Origin: Nevskia sp. | Lineage (GTDB): Bacteria > Pseudomonadota > Gammaproteobacteria > Nevskiales > Nevskiaceae | Assembly: GCF_023266035.1 (NCBI RefSeq) | Contig: NZ_JAHFRY010000021.1 | Span: 1 to 41,788 of the forward strand | Reading direction: 5' to 3' | DNA: 41,788 nucleotides | Part shown: piece after piece, positions 9,368 to 17,009 of the stretch | Numbering within the stretch: position 1 is the first letter of the stretch | How the letters are laid out: each line of letters opens with the position of its first letter | Notes under the pieces: generated by a model | Databases searched by the model: none | Told to the model about the DNA's origin: nothing | Seen by the model: the letters and a program-made list of their open reading frames with translations, nothing else | Position numbers and translations under genes: made by a program

Positions 9368-9891
9368 CAGCCCACCAGCGCTTCCAGTTCCTCGAACGCC
9401 AGGCGCGGCAAGCGCCGGCCTTCCTTGGCCACGTTGACCTGCAGGGCGGCCCGCGCCACGTCCAGCACCTCCCGCGCCAGGGCATAACCGCCCTTGGCCT
9501 GCATCCAGCCCAGCACATCCGCCAGATGCCAGATCGACGCGCTGCCCTCATGCACCGGCGCCGGGAAGCTACCCGGATGGGCCAGCATCAGCTTGCGCAT
9601 ATTCTGCCGCGACACGCCCACGATGTCGGCCACATCGGTCAGCCCAACCAGATCAGGCGCCACTTCGATCAGCCGGGCCGAGGGTGCGGCACGGCGCACA
9701 TCGGCCAGCGCGCTGCGCACTGCCTCATCTGCATCCACCGCCTCGCGGGTAAATTCCAGCGCCAGCCGCCCCGGCTGCCCGATGCCGACCAGGGCATCGT
9801 CGCAGCCGGCTTCACCCAGGCGCTCGACCAGTGTCTGCGAATCGCGGTCGTCATCGGTGAGCTGGTATTTGAGGGTAAAGGTGTATTCCAT
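9367..9891 (-). CDS. HTH DNA-binding protein, putative antitoxin partner
   Basis: A 174-residue protein. Residues 1-80 form a compact alpha/beta domain (starts MEYTFTLKYQL). Residues about 85-135 hold an AlpA/excisionase-like helix-turn-helix, VGLTDVADIVGVSRQNMRKL followed by FPAPVHEGSASIWHLADVLGWM. This kind of protein is common near integrases in island DNA. Its position 4 bases after a HicA-like gene suggests the antitoxin/autorepressor role, as HicB has after HicA, but its fold is not clearly that of HicB. ATG at 9891 was chosen; the long upstream extension in frame is antisense to the neighbour and has no family match. Confidence 0.7.
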   Translation of the reverse strand: MEYTFTLKYQLTDDDRDSQTLVERLGEAGCDDALVGIGQPGRLALEFTREAVDADEAVRSALADVRRAAPSARLIEVAPDLVGLTDVADIVGVSRQNMRKLMLAHPGSFPAPVHEGSASIWHLADVLGWMQAKGGYALAREVLDVARAALQVNVAKEGRRLPRLAFEELEALVG

Positions 9892-9895
9892 CGCG

Positions 9896-10174
9896 CTATT
9901 CCTGGGTGCCATCGTCATCCGCCTCGCGCTGCTGGCGGTCCATGGTGCAGTTGTCCACGGCGCGCCGTAAGGCGCGGGCATGGTTGCCGGGGTTCTTCGG
10001 CGTGCTCCATACACTGGTAATGCAGAACTCGCCGCAACGGCATTCCTCATCGTTGTACGGGCAGTACATCCGCCCCCAGGCATGGCTACCGCCGACTTCG
10101 ACACGCCAGCCTTGCCCTTCGGCGTGTCGCAGCGCATCCTCGACCTCTTTCTTCGGGTGAGAGGAACGGGCCAT
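9896..10174 (-). CDS. HicA-like small protein with a Cys-rich insert
   Basis: A 92-residue protein. The first half follows the HicA mRNA-interferase pattern: KKEVEDALRHAEGQGWRVEVGGSHAWG, where GSH would supply the catalytic histidine. Unlike usual HicA (about 60-80 residues) it continues with a cysteine cluster (CPYNDEECRCGEFC) that could bind a metal, and ends in an acidic tail. ATG at 10174 is preceded by GGAGG at 6 bases. It starts a three-gene unit with the HTH gene and the truncated antidote-like gene. The toxin role is inferred from the motif and the arrangement. Confidence 0.65.
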   Translation of the reverse strand: MARSSHPKKEVEDALRHAEGQGWRVEVGGSHAWGRMYCPYNDEECRCGEFCITSVWSTPKNPGNHARALRRAVDNCTMDRQQREADDDGTQE

Positions 10175-10203
10175 CAGCGACCTCCAGTATGGGGATGATG
10201 CGC

Positions 10204-10225
10204 AAGGTTGTCAAGTGACAACCTT
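10204..10225. promoter_or_regulatory. Operator-like palindrome upstream of the HicA-like gene
   Basis: A perfect palindrome with 10-base arms (AAGGTTGTCA / TGACAACCTT) and a 2-base centre. It lies 29 bases upstream of the HicA-like start codon. On the minus strand it contains TTGTCA and TTGACA, either of which could be a -35 hexamer. This is where a TA autorepressor would bind. A CATACT lies 17 bases from TTGACA, but the Shine-Dalgarno overlaps it, so the true -10 box is unclear. Confidence 0.55.
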
Positions 10226-10252
10226 GCTGCAAGGCTTGGTGACCCACGCTCG

Positions 10253-10279
10253 AATTGTCGCGACAGCGTCGCGACAATT
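10253..10279. repeat. 27-bp palindrome, copy 2
   Basis: A perfect inverted repeat with 12-base arms (AATTGTCGCGAC) around central AGC; one more C/G pair plus one G/C pair extends it to 10251-10281. It lies between the integrase 3' end and the HicA-like promoter. Compared with copy 1 at 9166-9192 it keeps the ends AATT, the inner TCG/CGA, and C-AGC-G, while four positions per arm differ with matching changes in the other arm. There is no T-tract. Confidence 0.8.
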
Positions 10280-10349
10280 CGGCGGGCCTGATTTCCGACA
10301 CGAAAGGCTGGCAACGCCGCGCCTGCCGCAGCCGACGGCATCTTGCCGT

Positions 10350-11549
10350 TCATGCGGACGCCTGCTCGGTGCGTTGCGCCCCGGTGATCGTCTTGCGCCG
10401 GTTCGCCACCAGCTCGGCGGCCTGCCGCACCGGATCGTCCTCCGTGTGGACGTACCGCATGAACATCGCCACGGTCTTGTGCGCCGTCAGCGCCATGCCC
10501 ACCTTCACCGGAATCCCCGAGTTGGCGATGTCAGTGGCCGAACGGTGGCGGATGCCATGCGTGCCCACGTGCGTAGCGCCCGCCGCCTTCAGGATGCGGC
10601 ACCAGGCACCGTAATACTCGCCCTCGGTGAGATGCTTGGCCGGGTCGTTCGGCGACGGCAGCACGTAGGGGCAGCCGTCCCGGCGCGGCGCGGTGGACAG
10701 CAGCCGGTAGGCTTCCTCGCTCAAGGGCTTGGACATGCCACCTGTCTTGCTATCGGGCCAGACCACGCGGCGGTTGTCCAGATCCACCCATGCCCATTCC
10801 AGCGAGATGATCTCGGAGCGCCGCCCGGCAAACTCGAATTGCAGGCGGATCGCCAGCGGGATGACGTAGTTCTCCAGCCCTTCGGCCTCGATACCGTCAA
10901 GGTGCCGGAACAGCTTGCCCATGTCCTCGTCGCTGATGAGGTGGGTGGCCTTGCCGTCGGGGTACACCGGGACGTGGCGGCATGGGTTGGTGCCGTCCGG
11001 CCGATAACCCCAGACCTCGGCCAGGTTGAACATCTTGCGCATGACGCTGAAAGCGCGGTTCGCCTCGGCGGGCTTGTGCGCCATCTTCTTCATCGCCCCG
11101 GCCACGTCCGGGCGCTTCACGTCCTGAACCTTGATGCGGCCCAGGAAGGGGACGATGCAGCGGTCGATGACGCCCTGGTAGCCCCGGCGGGTGCTGGGCT
11201 TGTTGCGTTGCTTGGAGTGATCCTCCATGAACTTCACGCACAGTTCCGTGACCGTGGGCGCCTTGCGCGCCGCCGCCTTGTCGGCGGCCGGGTCGCCGCC
11301 CCGGCGTACCTGGGCCAGCCATTCCTGGGCCAGCGAGCGGGCCTGCTCGACGGTCAGTTCGCCATACAGGCCCAAAGCGGGTTTGCGGCGCTCGCCGGCG
11401 TTCGTGCGGTACTGGAGCATGAACACCTTGCGGCCCGCTGGTGTAATCTTGCACAGGAAGCCGGGCACCAGCGTGTCCCGCAGTTCGACGGCCTGCGCCT
11501 GGGGTTGTGCCGCATCCACTGCGGACTTGGTGAGCTTGATTTTTGCCAC
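10350..11549 (-). CDS. int: Tyrosine-recombinase integrase, P4 type
   Basis: A 399-residue site-specific recombinase that would integrate and excise the island. Order: an N-terminal arm-binding domain of the DUF4102 type (about 1-95, KIKLTKSAVDAAQP...), a SAM-like core-binding domain (100-190), and a catalytic domain with Arg near 242 (AGRRSEII), HGIRH near 329, TAHK, and the nucleophile Tyr near 366 (MRYVHTEDD). The set looks complete. The start is GTG at 11549, because GAGGAG lies 5 bases upstream and MAKIKLT begins the conserved domain; an ATG at 11597 lacks such support. The 5' end faces the presumed right attachment site. Confidence 0.92.
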   Translation of the reverse strand: MAKIKLTKSAVDAAQPQAQAVELRDTLVPGFLCKITPAGRKVFMLQYRTNAGERRKPALGLYGELTVEQARSLAQEWLAQVRRGGDPAADKAAARKAPTVTELCVKFMEDHSKQRNKPSTRRGYQGVIDRCIVPFLGRIKVQDVKRPDVAGAMKKMAHKPAEANRAFSVMRKMFNLAEVWGYRPDGTNPCRHVPVYPDGKATHLISDEDMGKLFRHLDGIEAEGLENYVIPLAIRLQFEFAGRRSEIISLEWAWVDLDNRRVVWPDSKTGGMSKPLSEEAYRLLSTAPRRDGCPYVLPSPNDPAKHLTEGEYYGAWCRILKAAGATHVGTHGIRHRSATDIANSGIPVKVGMALTAHKTVAMFMRYVHTEDDPVRQAAELVANRRKTITGAQRTEQASA

Positions 11550-11729
11550 GATGACTCCTCGGAAAGACCCGGTTTCCAGGGGCCACATGGGAGCCACGAG
11601 GCAGGAAGCCGGATCAGGTTTCAGAAAGCACCGGCATATGATGAACGCGCCTAAGTTATTGATAAACCTGCTGTATCTGGCTTCGGCGTAGTCCAGCGAA
11701 TTACGGTACTGAAGTCAGTGTGAAATGAA

Positions 11730-11764
11730 AAACCCCTGATTCCGTTGTTCGGAATCAGGGGTTT
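11730..11764. terminator. Strong hairpin terminator between island and chromosome
   Basis: A perfect 15-bp stem (AAACCCCTGATTCCG and its complement) with loop TTGTT. On the plus strand the stem ends GGGGTTT; on the minus strand it ends in TTT followed by TTCATTTC. It can work in both directions. It shields the integrase region from transcription of the gene at 11831-12157, which reads leftwards. Confidence 0.8.
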
Positions 11765-11778
11765 GTGCGTCGGGCTCC

Positions 11779-11805
11779 GGATTCCGGCTTTCGCCGGGAT
11801 GACCG
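11779..11805. repeat. Dispersed palindromic repeat, single hairpin
   Basis: ATTCCGGC (11781-11788), loop TTTC, GCCGGGAT (11793-11800), flanked by GG and GAC. The surrounding string GGATTCC...GGGATGAC is shared with the reverse complement of the element at 29121-29197. This looks like a member of the widespread intergenic palindromic repeats of proteobacteria. It is an untranslated gap otherwise. Confidence 0.55.
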
Positions 11806-11830
11806 CGCTATGGCGAGGTCAGTTGACGCT

Positions 11831-12157
11831 TCAATTCACGCCTTGGCCGAGCGGACGGGTGAACGTGAAGGTCGCCGGTTCGACGACCAGCGACTGGGCC
11901 GGATCGGCGAAGTTGCCGGCCAAGGCCTGGAACGGCAGCGAGACGACGAACACTGCCGTGCCGAGCAGGGTCGCTGCCAGGCCCAGCGGCCGGGCGATCA
12001 GCAGATCGGCGGCCATGGCCATGCCTGATGGCGCGCCGGTGTTGTCGACTTCGTAGCCGCTGCCGTTGGTGCCACTGCTTTGGGCACTCGCCGAGGCCGC
12101 CGCCAGCGACAATACGGCGCCAGCCAGCACACTCAGACTGCGGGAAGCGATCGCCAT
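11831..12157 (-). CDS. Small exported or membrane protein, conserved hypothetical
   Basis: A 108-residue protein with a signal peptide (about 1-25, ending ASA) and one hydrophobic stretch near residues 55-80 containing LIARPLGLAATLLGTAVFVVSLPF. The second half ends with a VVEPATFTFTRPLG motif. I have seen similar small proteins with the RPLG...FVVSLPF pattern in gammaproteobacteria but know no function. It reads towards the island and is divergent from trmL. Confidence 0.7.
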   Translation of the reverse strand: MAIASRSLSVLAGAVLSLAAASASAQSSGTNGSGYEVDNTGAPSGMAMAADLLIARPLGLAATLLGTAVFVVSLPFQALAGNFADPAQSLVVEPATFTFTRPLGQGVN

Positions 12158-12193
12158 GACATTCTCGAAATGATTGAAAAATTGCAGAAAGGC

Positions 12194-12222
12194 AGCCTAG
12201 GCGGGGGTAGAGGTGGTGTCAA
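12194..12222 (-). promoter_or_regulatory. Sigma-70-like promoter of the small exported protein gene
   Basis: On the minus strand a perfect TTGACA (12217-12222) and TAGGCT (12194-12199) are 17 bases apart. The predicted start of transcription is about 30 bases before the ATG at 12157. The -10 box is weak (three of six consensus bases). Confidence 0.45.
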
Positions 12223-12249
12223 TCGGCCGCGACTGCCCGGGGCGTTGCG

Positions 12250-12726
12250 ATGATCCAGGTTGCGCTGATCGAGCCGGAAATTCCGCCGAACACCGGCAAC
12301 GTCATTCGCCTGTGCGCGAACAGCGGCACTGCGCTGCATCTGGTGCGGCCGCTCGGGTTCACCCTGGATCACGCCAAGCTGCGCCGCGCCGGGCTCGACT
12401 ACCACGAGCACGCCGCGATGCAGGTGCATGACGATGTCGCCGCCCTGCGTGCCGCCACCGGCAATGCACGCTGGTTCGTGTTCACCACCAAGGGCAGCCA
12501 GCGTTATGACCAGGTGCAGTGGCAAGCCGGCGATGTGTTGCTGTTCGGCGCCGAGTCACGCGGGCTGCCGGACAGCCTGATCGAAACGGTTTCGCCGGAG
12601 CGGCGTGTTTATTTGCCGCAGCAGCCGGGCATGCGCAGCCTGAACCTGTCGAACGCGGTGGCCGTGGCTGTCTATGAAGCCTGGCGCCAGCTGGCTTATG
12701 CGGGTGCTCGCGAACCCAACAGCTGA
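12250..12726 (+). CDS. trmL: tRNA (cytidine/uridine-34 2'-O)-methyltransferase TrmL
   Basis: A 158-residue SPOUT-fold enzyme that methylates the ribose of the wobble nucleotide (34) in two leucine tRNAs using SAM. The N-terminus IEPEIPPNTGNVIRLCAN, the LLFGAESRGLP motif and the C-terminal knot region LPQQPGMRSLNLSNAVAVA are typical, and length matches E. coli TrmL (157). In E. coli trmL lies near gpsA-cysE; here gpsA is 5 kb away, separated by glycosyltransferases. Its last 31 bases overlap the convergent GT9 gene. Confidence 0.95.
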   Translation: MIQVALIEPEIPPNTGNVIRLCANSGTALHLVRPLGFTLDHAKLRRAGLDYHEHAAMQVHDDVAALRAATGNARWFVFTTKGSQRYDQVQWQAGDVLLFGAESRGLPDSLIETVSPERRVYLPQQPGMRSLNLSNAVAVAVYEAWRQLAYAGAREPNS

Positions 12727-13793
12727 GCCGCTGCAGCGATCACCCGCGCCGAGCTCATTCGATCGAGGCAATCCGAAGGGCTGGCGGTGTGGCGTTCACA
12801 GCCTTCCTGCAGGCAGGGAATGCAGCCGATCTGCCGGCCGTGATCGCCCTGCAGGATGCCAGTGTTGCCGATGCGCTGGAACGGCACCGCCAGCCGCCAG
12901 GGGCTGTCGGCCTCGCCATCCCAGCCCTGCGGCCACGGCCCCCAGGCGACCGGGCTCGACGGGCCGAACAGCGCCAGGGTCGGCGTGTTGCAGGCGGCGG
13001 CGAGATGAGTCACCGAGGTATCGGGGCCTACGAACAGGCGCGCGGCTTCGATCATCGGGGTGAGTGCGGCGAACGGCAGGCGACCGGAGACATCGATGAC
13101 GCTGCCTTCCGGTAGATCGAGCCCGGCCAGCAGCGCGCTGACCGCCGCCCGCTCGTGTTCGGCCGGCCCGCCGCTGATGACGACTCTCAAACTCTGCGCG
13201 GCCAGCCAGCGGATCAGCGCCCGCCAGCCGTCATCGGTCCAGGCCTTGTAGCGGTACATCGGCTGCGGATGCAGCACCGCGTAGGGTCGATGGCGCCAGC
13301 CTGCTCCGAGCACCGCATCAAGCGCCGAGTCATCGGCCGGTCTGGGCGGCACCACCTCCGGCACTCGGGCGATGCCGAGCGCATCGGCCAGCAGCAGGCT
13401 CTGCACCACGGTATGCAGCCGCGTCGGATCGTGGATGACGATGGTCTTCAGCAGCCAGTGCTTCCAGCGCGTGTTCAGCGAGCCGACGGCGACACGTCGG
13501 TCGCTGGCGATCCAGGCGGCGTAATGGGCGCGGTCGCTATTGGTCACCGCCACTGCCAGGTCGTAGCGCCGCCACAGCCGCCGGAGAAGTGCGAGCTGGC
13601 CCTGCTTCGGCATCGCGATCACTTCGTGCAGATCGGGATTGCCGGCCAGCACGCCGGCAGTCGGCGCGAACACCAGCGCGTCGATCTCGGCGTTCGGATA
13701 CGCCTGCTTCAGGCTGCGGATCAGCGGTGTTGCCAGCAGCACGTCGCCGAGCCGGCGCAGGCAGATGACGAGAAGGCGTTGTGGCGGATTCAA
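12696..13793 (-). CDS. Glycosyltransferase family 9 (heptosyltransferase-like)
   Basis: A 365-residue GT-B enzyme of the ADP-heptose:LPS heptosyltransferase family. The N-terminal RLGDVLLATPLIRSL motif and the C-terminal donor-site motif FVGPDTSVTHLAAACNTPTL are intact, and a cysteine-rich C-terminal part (IGCIPCLQEGCERH) is seen in some WaaF/WaaQ relatives. It likely adds a sugar to the LPS inner core at the inner face of the membrane. The precise acceptor cannot be read from sequence. The start appears to be TTG at 13793; no ATG is near. It is divergent from the other glycosyltransferases. Confidence 0.88.
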   Translation of the reverse strand: MNPPQRLLVICLRRLGDVLLATPLIRSLKQAYPNAEIDALVFAPTAGVLAGNPDLHEVIAMPKQGQLALLRRLWRRYDLAVAVTNSDRAHYAAWIASDRRVAVGSLNTRWKHWLLKTIVIHDPTRLHTVVQSLLLADALGIARVPEVVPPRPADDSALDAVLGAGWRHRPYAVLHPQPMYRYKAWTDDGWRALIRWLAAQSLRVVISGGPAEHERAAVSALLAGLDLPEGSVIDVSGRLPFAALTPMIEAARLFVGPDTSVTHLAAACNTPTLALFGPSSPVAWGPWPQGWDGEADSPWRLAVPFQRIGNTGILQGDHGRQIGCIPCLQEGCERHTASPSDCLDRMSSARVIAAAAQLLGSRAPA

Positions 13794-13819
13794 GGGGTGA
13801 TCAGGAGGGCAGGCGGTAC

Positions 13820-13828
13820 TGCGATAAT
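13820..13828 (+). promoter_or_regulatory. Extended -10 promoter element for the glycosyltransferase operon
   Basis: TGCGATAAT is an extended -10 box (TG, one base, GATAAT) in the 77-base gap between divergent glycosyltransferase genes. It is correctly oriented for the four-gene plus-strand unit whose first start codon is at 13871. No good -35 hexamer is visible, which is usual with extended -10 promoters. Confidence 0.4.
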
Positions 13829-13870
13829 CTAGCCCGGTTCCCGCATGCCCTCGTTCCTTTCCACGCCGAC

Positions 13871-14953
13871 GTGTCCGCGCAGCCCTTCATCCTGTTCGTT
13901 CCCGCGTATGGCCGAGGTGGTTACGGCGAGTTCGTGCGCGCCGTGCTGCTGGCGCAGGCGACGAAAGCGCGCTGGCCGCAGATGCGCATCGAATTCCTGT
14001 TGCCCGGCGGGCCCGGCACCCGAACCGACGCACCGTTCCCGAGCCTTTGCCATGACGGCGAGGCGGCGACCAAGGGCGCATTCGATCTCGAACACATTGA
14101 GCGCCTGCGGCCCGATCTGGTGATCTTCGATTCCGCCTGCCGCAGTCCGACCCTGCGCCACTGCCGCCGGCTCGGCATCCGCACCGCCTATGTCACCAGC
14201 CTGGTCGGCGGCCGGCGCAAGGCGTTCCGGCTCGACTGGCTGTGGCTGCTCGACGAGCACTGGCATCAGCGCGAGGACCTTACCGCCGCGCCATTCACGC
14301 CCTGGCAGCGCCTGCTCGATCGTCTCGGCCGCACCCGGCGTCGAGTGTTCGATACCTGCTTCTCCGACGCCGCGCCCGATTTCACAGCCCTGCCAGCCAG
14401 CGTGCAGCCGCTGCTCGATCAGGACTACGTGCTGTTCTCCCCTGGCGGTGGCGGTTACCGGATCGGTGATCGGCCGGTCGCGGAAATCTTCCTCGAAGCT
14501 GCCGAGCAGTTGCAGGCGCAATCCGGTTTGCCCTGCCTGATGATTCTCGGCCCGCTGTACGCCCAGCTTGCGACTGCGAAAGCCGGCGAGTCGCAGGTGC
14601 ATTGCCTCGTCGAAGTGCCGCAGGCCACCTTCATGGGCCTGATGCGCAAGGCGCGGCTGGTGGTCACCAATGGCGGCCATAGCCTCGATCAGGCGCTGGC
14701 CTGCGGCGCGATCAGCGTTGCCGCGGCACTCGGCGGCACCGATCAACCGGGACGGATCGCCGCTTACCGCGATGCCGGCTGGGTGCTGGAATCGACGCCG
14801 GATACCGCGTCACTAGTCGCCGCCGCACAAGCGCTGCTCGGCGATCCGGCACGCGAACAGGCGCTGAGGAAAACGCTGGCCAAGCTGAAGGTCGCCAACG
14901 GCATTCCGGTGATGCTCGGCGGCATCGCCACGCTGCTGCGGCTGCCGGCATGA
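13871..14953 (+). CDS. Putative GT-B glycosyltransferase, paralogue 1
   Basis: A 360-residue protein related over its full length to the gene at 17006-18040. Shared blocks are FVPAYGRGGYGEFVRA near the N-terminus, DWLWLLDEHWHQR in the middle, SPGGGGYRIGDRP at the domain junction, and VVTNGGHSLDQAL near the C-terminus. The last resembles the nucleotide-sugar site of MurG/GT28-like enzymes. I do not recognise a named family. GTG at 13871 is chosen because it aligns with the GTG start of the paralogue; a GTG at 13781 would overlap the divergent gene. Its stop overlaps the next ATG (ATGA). Confidence 0.75.
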   Translation: MSAQPFILFVPAYGRGGYGEFVRAVLLAQATKARWPQMRIEFLLPGGPGTRTDAPFPSLCHDGEAATKGAFDLEHIERLRPDLVIFDSACRSPTLRHCRRLGIRTAYVTSLVGGRRKAFRLDWLWLLDEHWHQREDLTAAPFTPWQRLLDRLGRTRRRVFDTCFSDAAPDFTALPASVQPLLDQDYVLFSPGGGGYRIGDRPVAEIFLEAAEQLQAQSGLPCLMILGPLYAQLATAKAGESQVHCLVEVPQATFMGLMRKARLVVTNGGHSLDQALACGAISVAAALGGTDQPGRIAAYRDAGWVLESTPDTASLVAAAQALLGDPAREQALRKTLAKLKVANGIPVMLGGIATLLRLPA

Positions 14954-15996
14954 AGGTCGCCCTCGTCCATTACAGCCTGCGTCGCGGCGGCGGCATGGAG
15001 TCCTACCTCGCCGATCTGGTGCGCGGCTTTCGTGCGGCCGGTGACACCGTCGATGTCTGGGCGCGCGAAGTCGATGGCGACTGGGCGCGCGCCCTCGGCG
15101 CCAACGCTTATCGCCTGCTGCCCCTGCCGCTGCCGCGCGCGTTCCGCAACCGCGTGTTCGCTTCGCGCATCGCCCGGCTGGAACTGACCGAGCGTTATCC
15201 GCTGGTGATCTCGCTGGCGCGCACGCGGGGTCATCACCTCGCGATCAACGGCGGCACTCATCCCGGTTTCTGCGCGGCGATGCAGCGGCCGGATTCCGCA
15301 CACGATCGCCGCGAAACGCGGCTGGAACGGGCGATGCTCGACAGCGCGGAAACCGTCGTCGCCCACTCCGCGACTCTGGCGGCGCAGATTCGCGCGTTCT
15401 ATCCGGACACCATCGATCGCTTGCGGGTGATCTATCCGCCGGTCGACGAACAGCGCTTCGCGCCGCGCGATGACCGGGCTCGCGCCGTGGCCCGGCAGGC
15501 GTTTGGACTGAAGGCGGATGACATCGCTTTCGTCTTTCCGTCGATGGACCACGCCCGCAAAGGTCTGGGTCCGCTGCTCGATGCGTTTGCGCAGCTCGAT
15601 GAGCCGCGCGCACGCCTGCTGGTCGCCGGCCGCGCGGCGCGCAAGGAATTGCCGCCGCGGGTCACGCCGCTCGGCTATGTCGACGACATGCCGGCGCTGT
15701 ACGCCGCGGCCGACTGGACGGTGCTGCCGTCGCGCTACGAGCCGTTCGGCCTGGTGATCGCTGAATCGCTGGCCTGCGGCACGCCGGCGATCATCGGCAG
15801 CGATGCCGGCGTTGCCGAGTTGATGGACGCCGACGATGGCCTGAAGCTCGACGAGATCAGCGCGCCGGCGATCCTCGCCGCGCTGCGGCTGGCCTGCGCC
15901 GCACCGCATCGCGTTGCGCCCGGTTTCGTCGCTCGTCACGGTCTGGGTCTGGCTGCGCATATCGCGGCGCTGAAACGATGCCGGAGTGCGGGATGA
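14950..15996 (+). CDS. Glycosyltransferase family 4, WaaG-like
   Basis: A 348-residue retaining GT-B enzyme. The N-terminal glycine loop RRGGGMESYLADLVRGF, the central PSMDHARKGLGPLL and the EX7E donor-site motif EPFGLVIAESLACGTPAI identify family GT4. The overall layout resembles LPS core glucosyltransferase WaaG, but residues defining the acceptor cannot be judged. It is coupled to its neighbours by ATGA overlaps on both sides, so all four plus-strand genes are one operon. Confidence 0.88.
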   Translation: MKVALVHYSLRRGGGMESYLADLVRGFRAAGDTVDVWAREVDGDWARALGANAYRLLPLPLPRAFRNRVFASRIARLELTERYPLVISLARTRGHHLAINGGTHPGFCAAMQRPDSAHDRRETRLERAMLDSAETVVAHSATLAAQIRAFYPDTIDRLRVIYPPVDEQRFAPRDDRARAVARQAFGLKADDIAFVFPSMDHARKGLGPLLDAFAQLDEPRARLLVAGRAARKELPPRVTPLGYVDDMPALYAAADWTVLPSRYEPFGLVIAESLACGTPAIIGSDAGVAELMDADDGLKLDEISAPAILAALRLACAAPHRVAPGFVARHGLGLAAHIAALKRCRSAG

Positions 15997-17009
15997 GTCT
16001 TGCGGCGAAGGACCTGCTGCAGGCGGCGCGTCGCGTCGTGGTGCTCGATTTCGGCGGCCTCGGCGATCACATCCACAGCCTGCCCACGCTGTGGCTGATC
16101 CGACAAAGCGCGCCGCGGGCCGAGTTGCACGTGGTCAGCACCGCCGCCTTCTACGGGCCGCTGACGCCGTGGATCAATCACACGCATCTGTACGTGAAGC
16201 GCGGCCTGGGCGGCGATCTGGCCTTCCTCGGCTGGCTGCGCGGCCTCAAGGCCGATGCCGTGATCGCGATCACCGGCAGCAATCACGCCTGCGCCTTCGC
16301 CGGCTTCAGTGGCGCGGCCTTGCGCGTGGCCCGCAAGGCGGATGCGAACAAGCGGTGGCGCTGGCAGCCCTGGCTGCTGAACGCGGTGGTCGATGCGCCC
16401 TACCACGAGATTCCGATGTACCGCAGCCGCTGGAATGCATTCCGGCAGCTGGGCCTGGACGGCGATGCGCCGGAGTTTCCGGTGGCCATCGACACCGGCC
16501 TGCGCCGCGCTGCCGGCGTCGACGAGGACGGCTACCTGCATCTCAGCGCCAGCGCCTCGGACGACCGCCGTGACTTGCCGATGGTGCAGATGATCGCGCT
16601 CTGGAATCAGCTGCACGCGCGCCTGCCGGGCCATCGCATCGTCGTCTCCGGCAATGCCACGGCGCGCGGCCGGGAACGGCTGGCGACGCTGGTCGCCGGC
16701 ATCGACTTCAAGCCCTGGCGAGTCTTCGACGGCACGCTCGATGTGCCGGCCTTCCTGTCGGTGATGCAGGGCGCTGTGCTGCACGTCGGCCCGGATTCCG
16801 GTGGCCTGCATGTGGCGCGCGTTGCCGGCACGCCGTCGGTGTCCTGGTTCCGGCCCAATCACCATCTGAACAACTGGTTTCCGGATGATCCGGAACGGCA
16901 CCACGCCTTCGTGGCGCCGGAATCCCGTGACGATGGCCTGTACGGCATCGCCACCGAAACCCTGGTCCAAGCGGCGTTGCGTCTGCTGCCGGTGACGGAA
17001 GCAGCGTGA
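15993..17009 (+). CDS. Glycosyltransferase family 9-like protein
   Basis: A 338-residue relative of heptosyltransferases. The N-terminal LDFGGLGDHIHSLPTLWLIR is the GT9 pattern with GDHIHS in place of GDxxxx, and the C-terminal motif HVGPDSGGLHVARVAGTPSV is the donor site. ATG at 15993 overlaps the preceding stop (ATGA) and follows CCGGAG at good spacing; an ATG at 15978 is possible. It overlaps the next gene by 4 bases (GTGA). It probably acts on LPS core or another surface glycan. Confidence 0.82.
   Translation: MSLAAKDLLQAARRVVVLDFGGLGDHIHSLPTLWLIRQSAPRAELHVVSTAAFYGPLTPWINHTHLYVKRGLGGDLAFLGWLRGLKADAVIAITGSNHACAFAGFSGAALRVARKADANKRWRWQPWLLNAVVDAPYHEIPMYRSRWNAFRQLGLDGDAPEFPVAIDTGLRRAAGVDEDGYLHLSASASDDRRDLPMVQMIALWNQLHARLPGHRIVVSGNATARGRERLATLVAGIDFKPWRVFDGTLDVPAFLSVMQGAVLHVGPDSGGLHVARVAGTPSVSWFRPNHHLNNWFPDDPERHHAFVAPESRDDGLYGIATETLVQAALRLLPVTEAA

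Noticed and set aside
10215..11654. Plus-strand frame of 479 codons opposite the integrase
   Set aside because: It is antisense to int, whose catalytic residues are all identified.
11600..11730. Possible tRNA or tmRNA fragment as an integration target
   Set aside because: No acceptor stem, T-loop or CCA-type end could be formed in this stretch.
14764..15960. Minus-strand frame of 398 codons opposite the GT4 gene
   Set aside because: No recognisable motif; the plus strand encodes a complete GT4 enzyme with coupled starts and stops.
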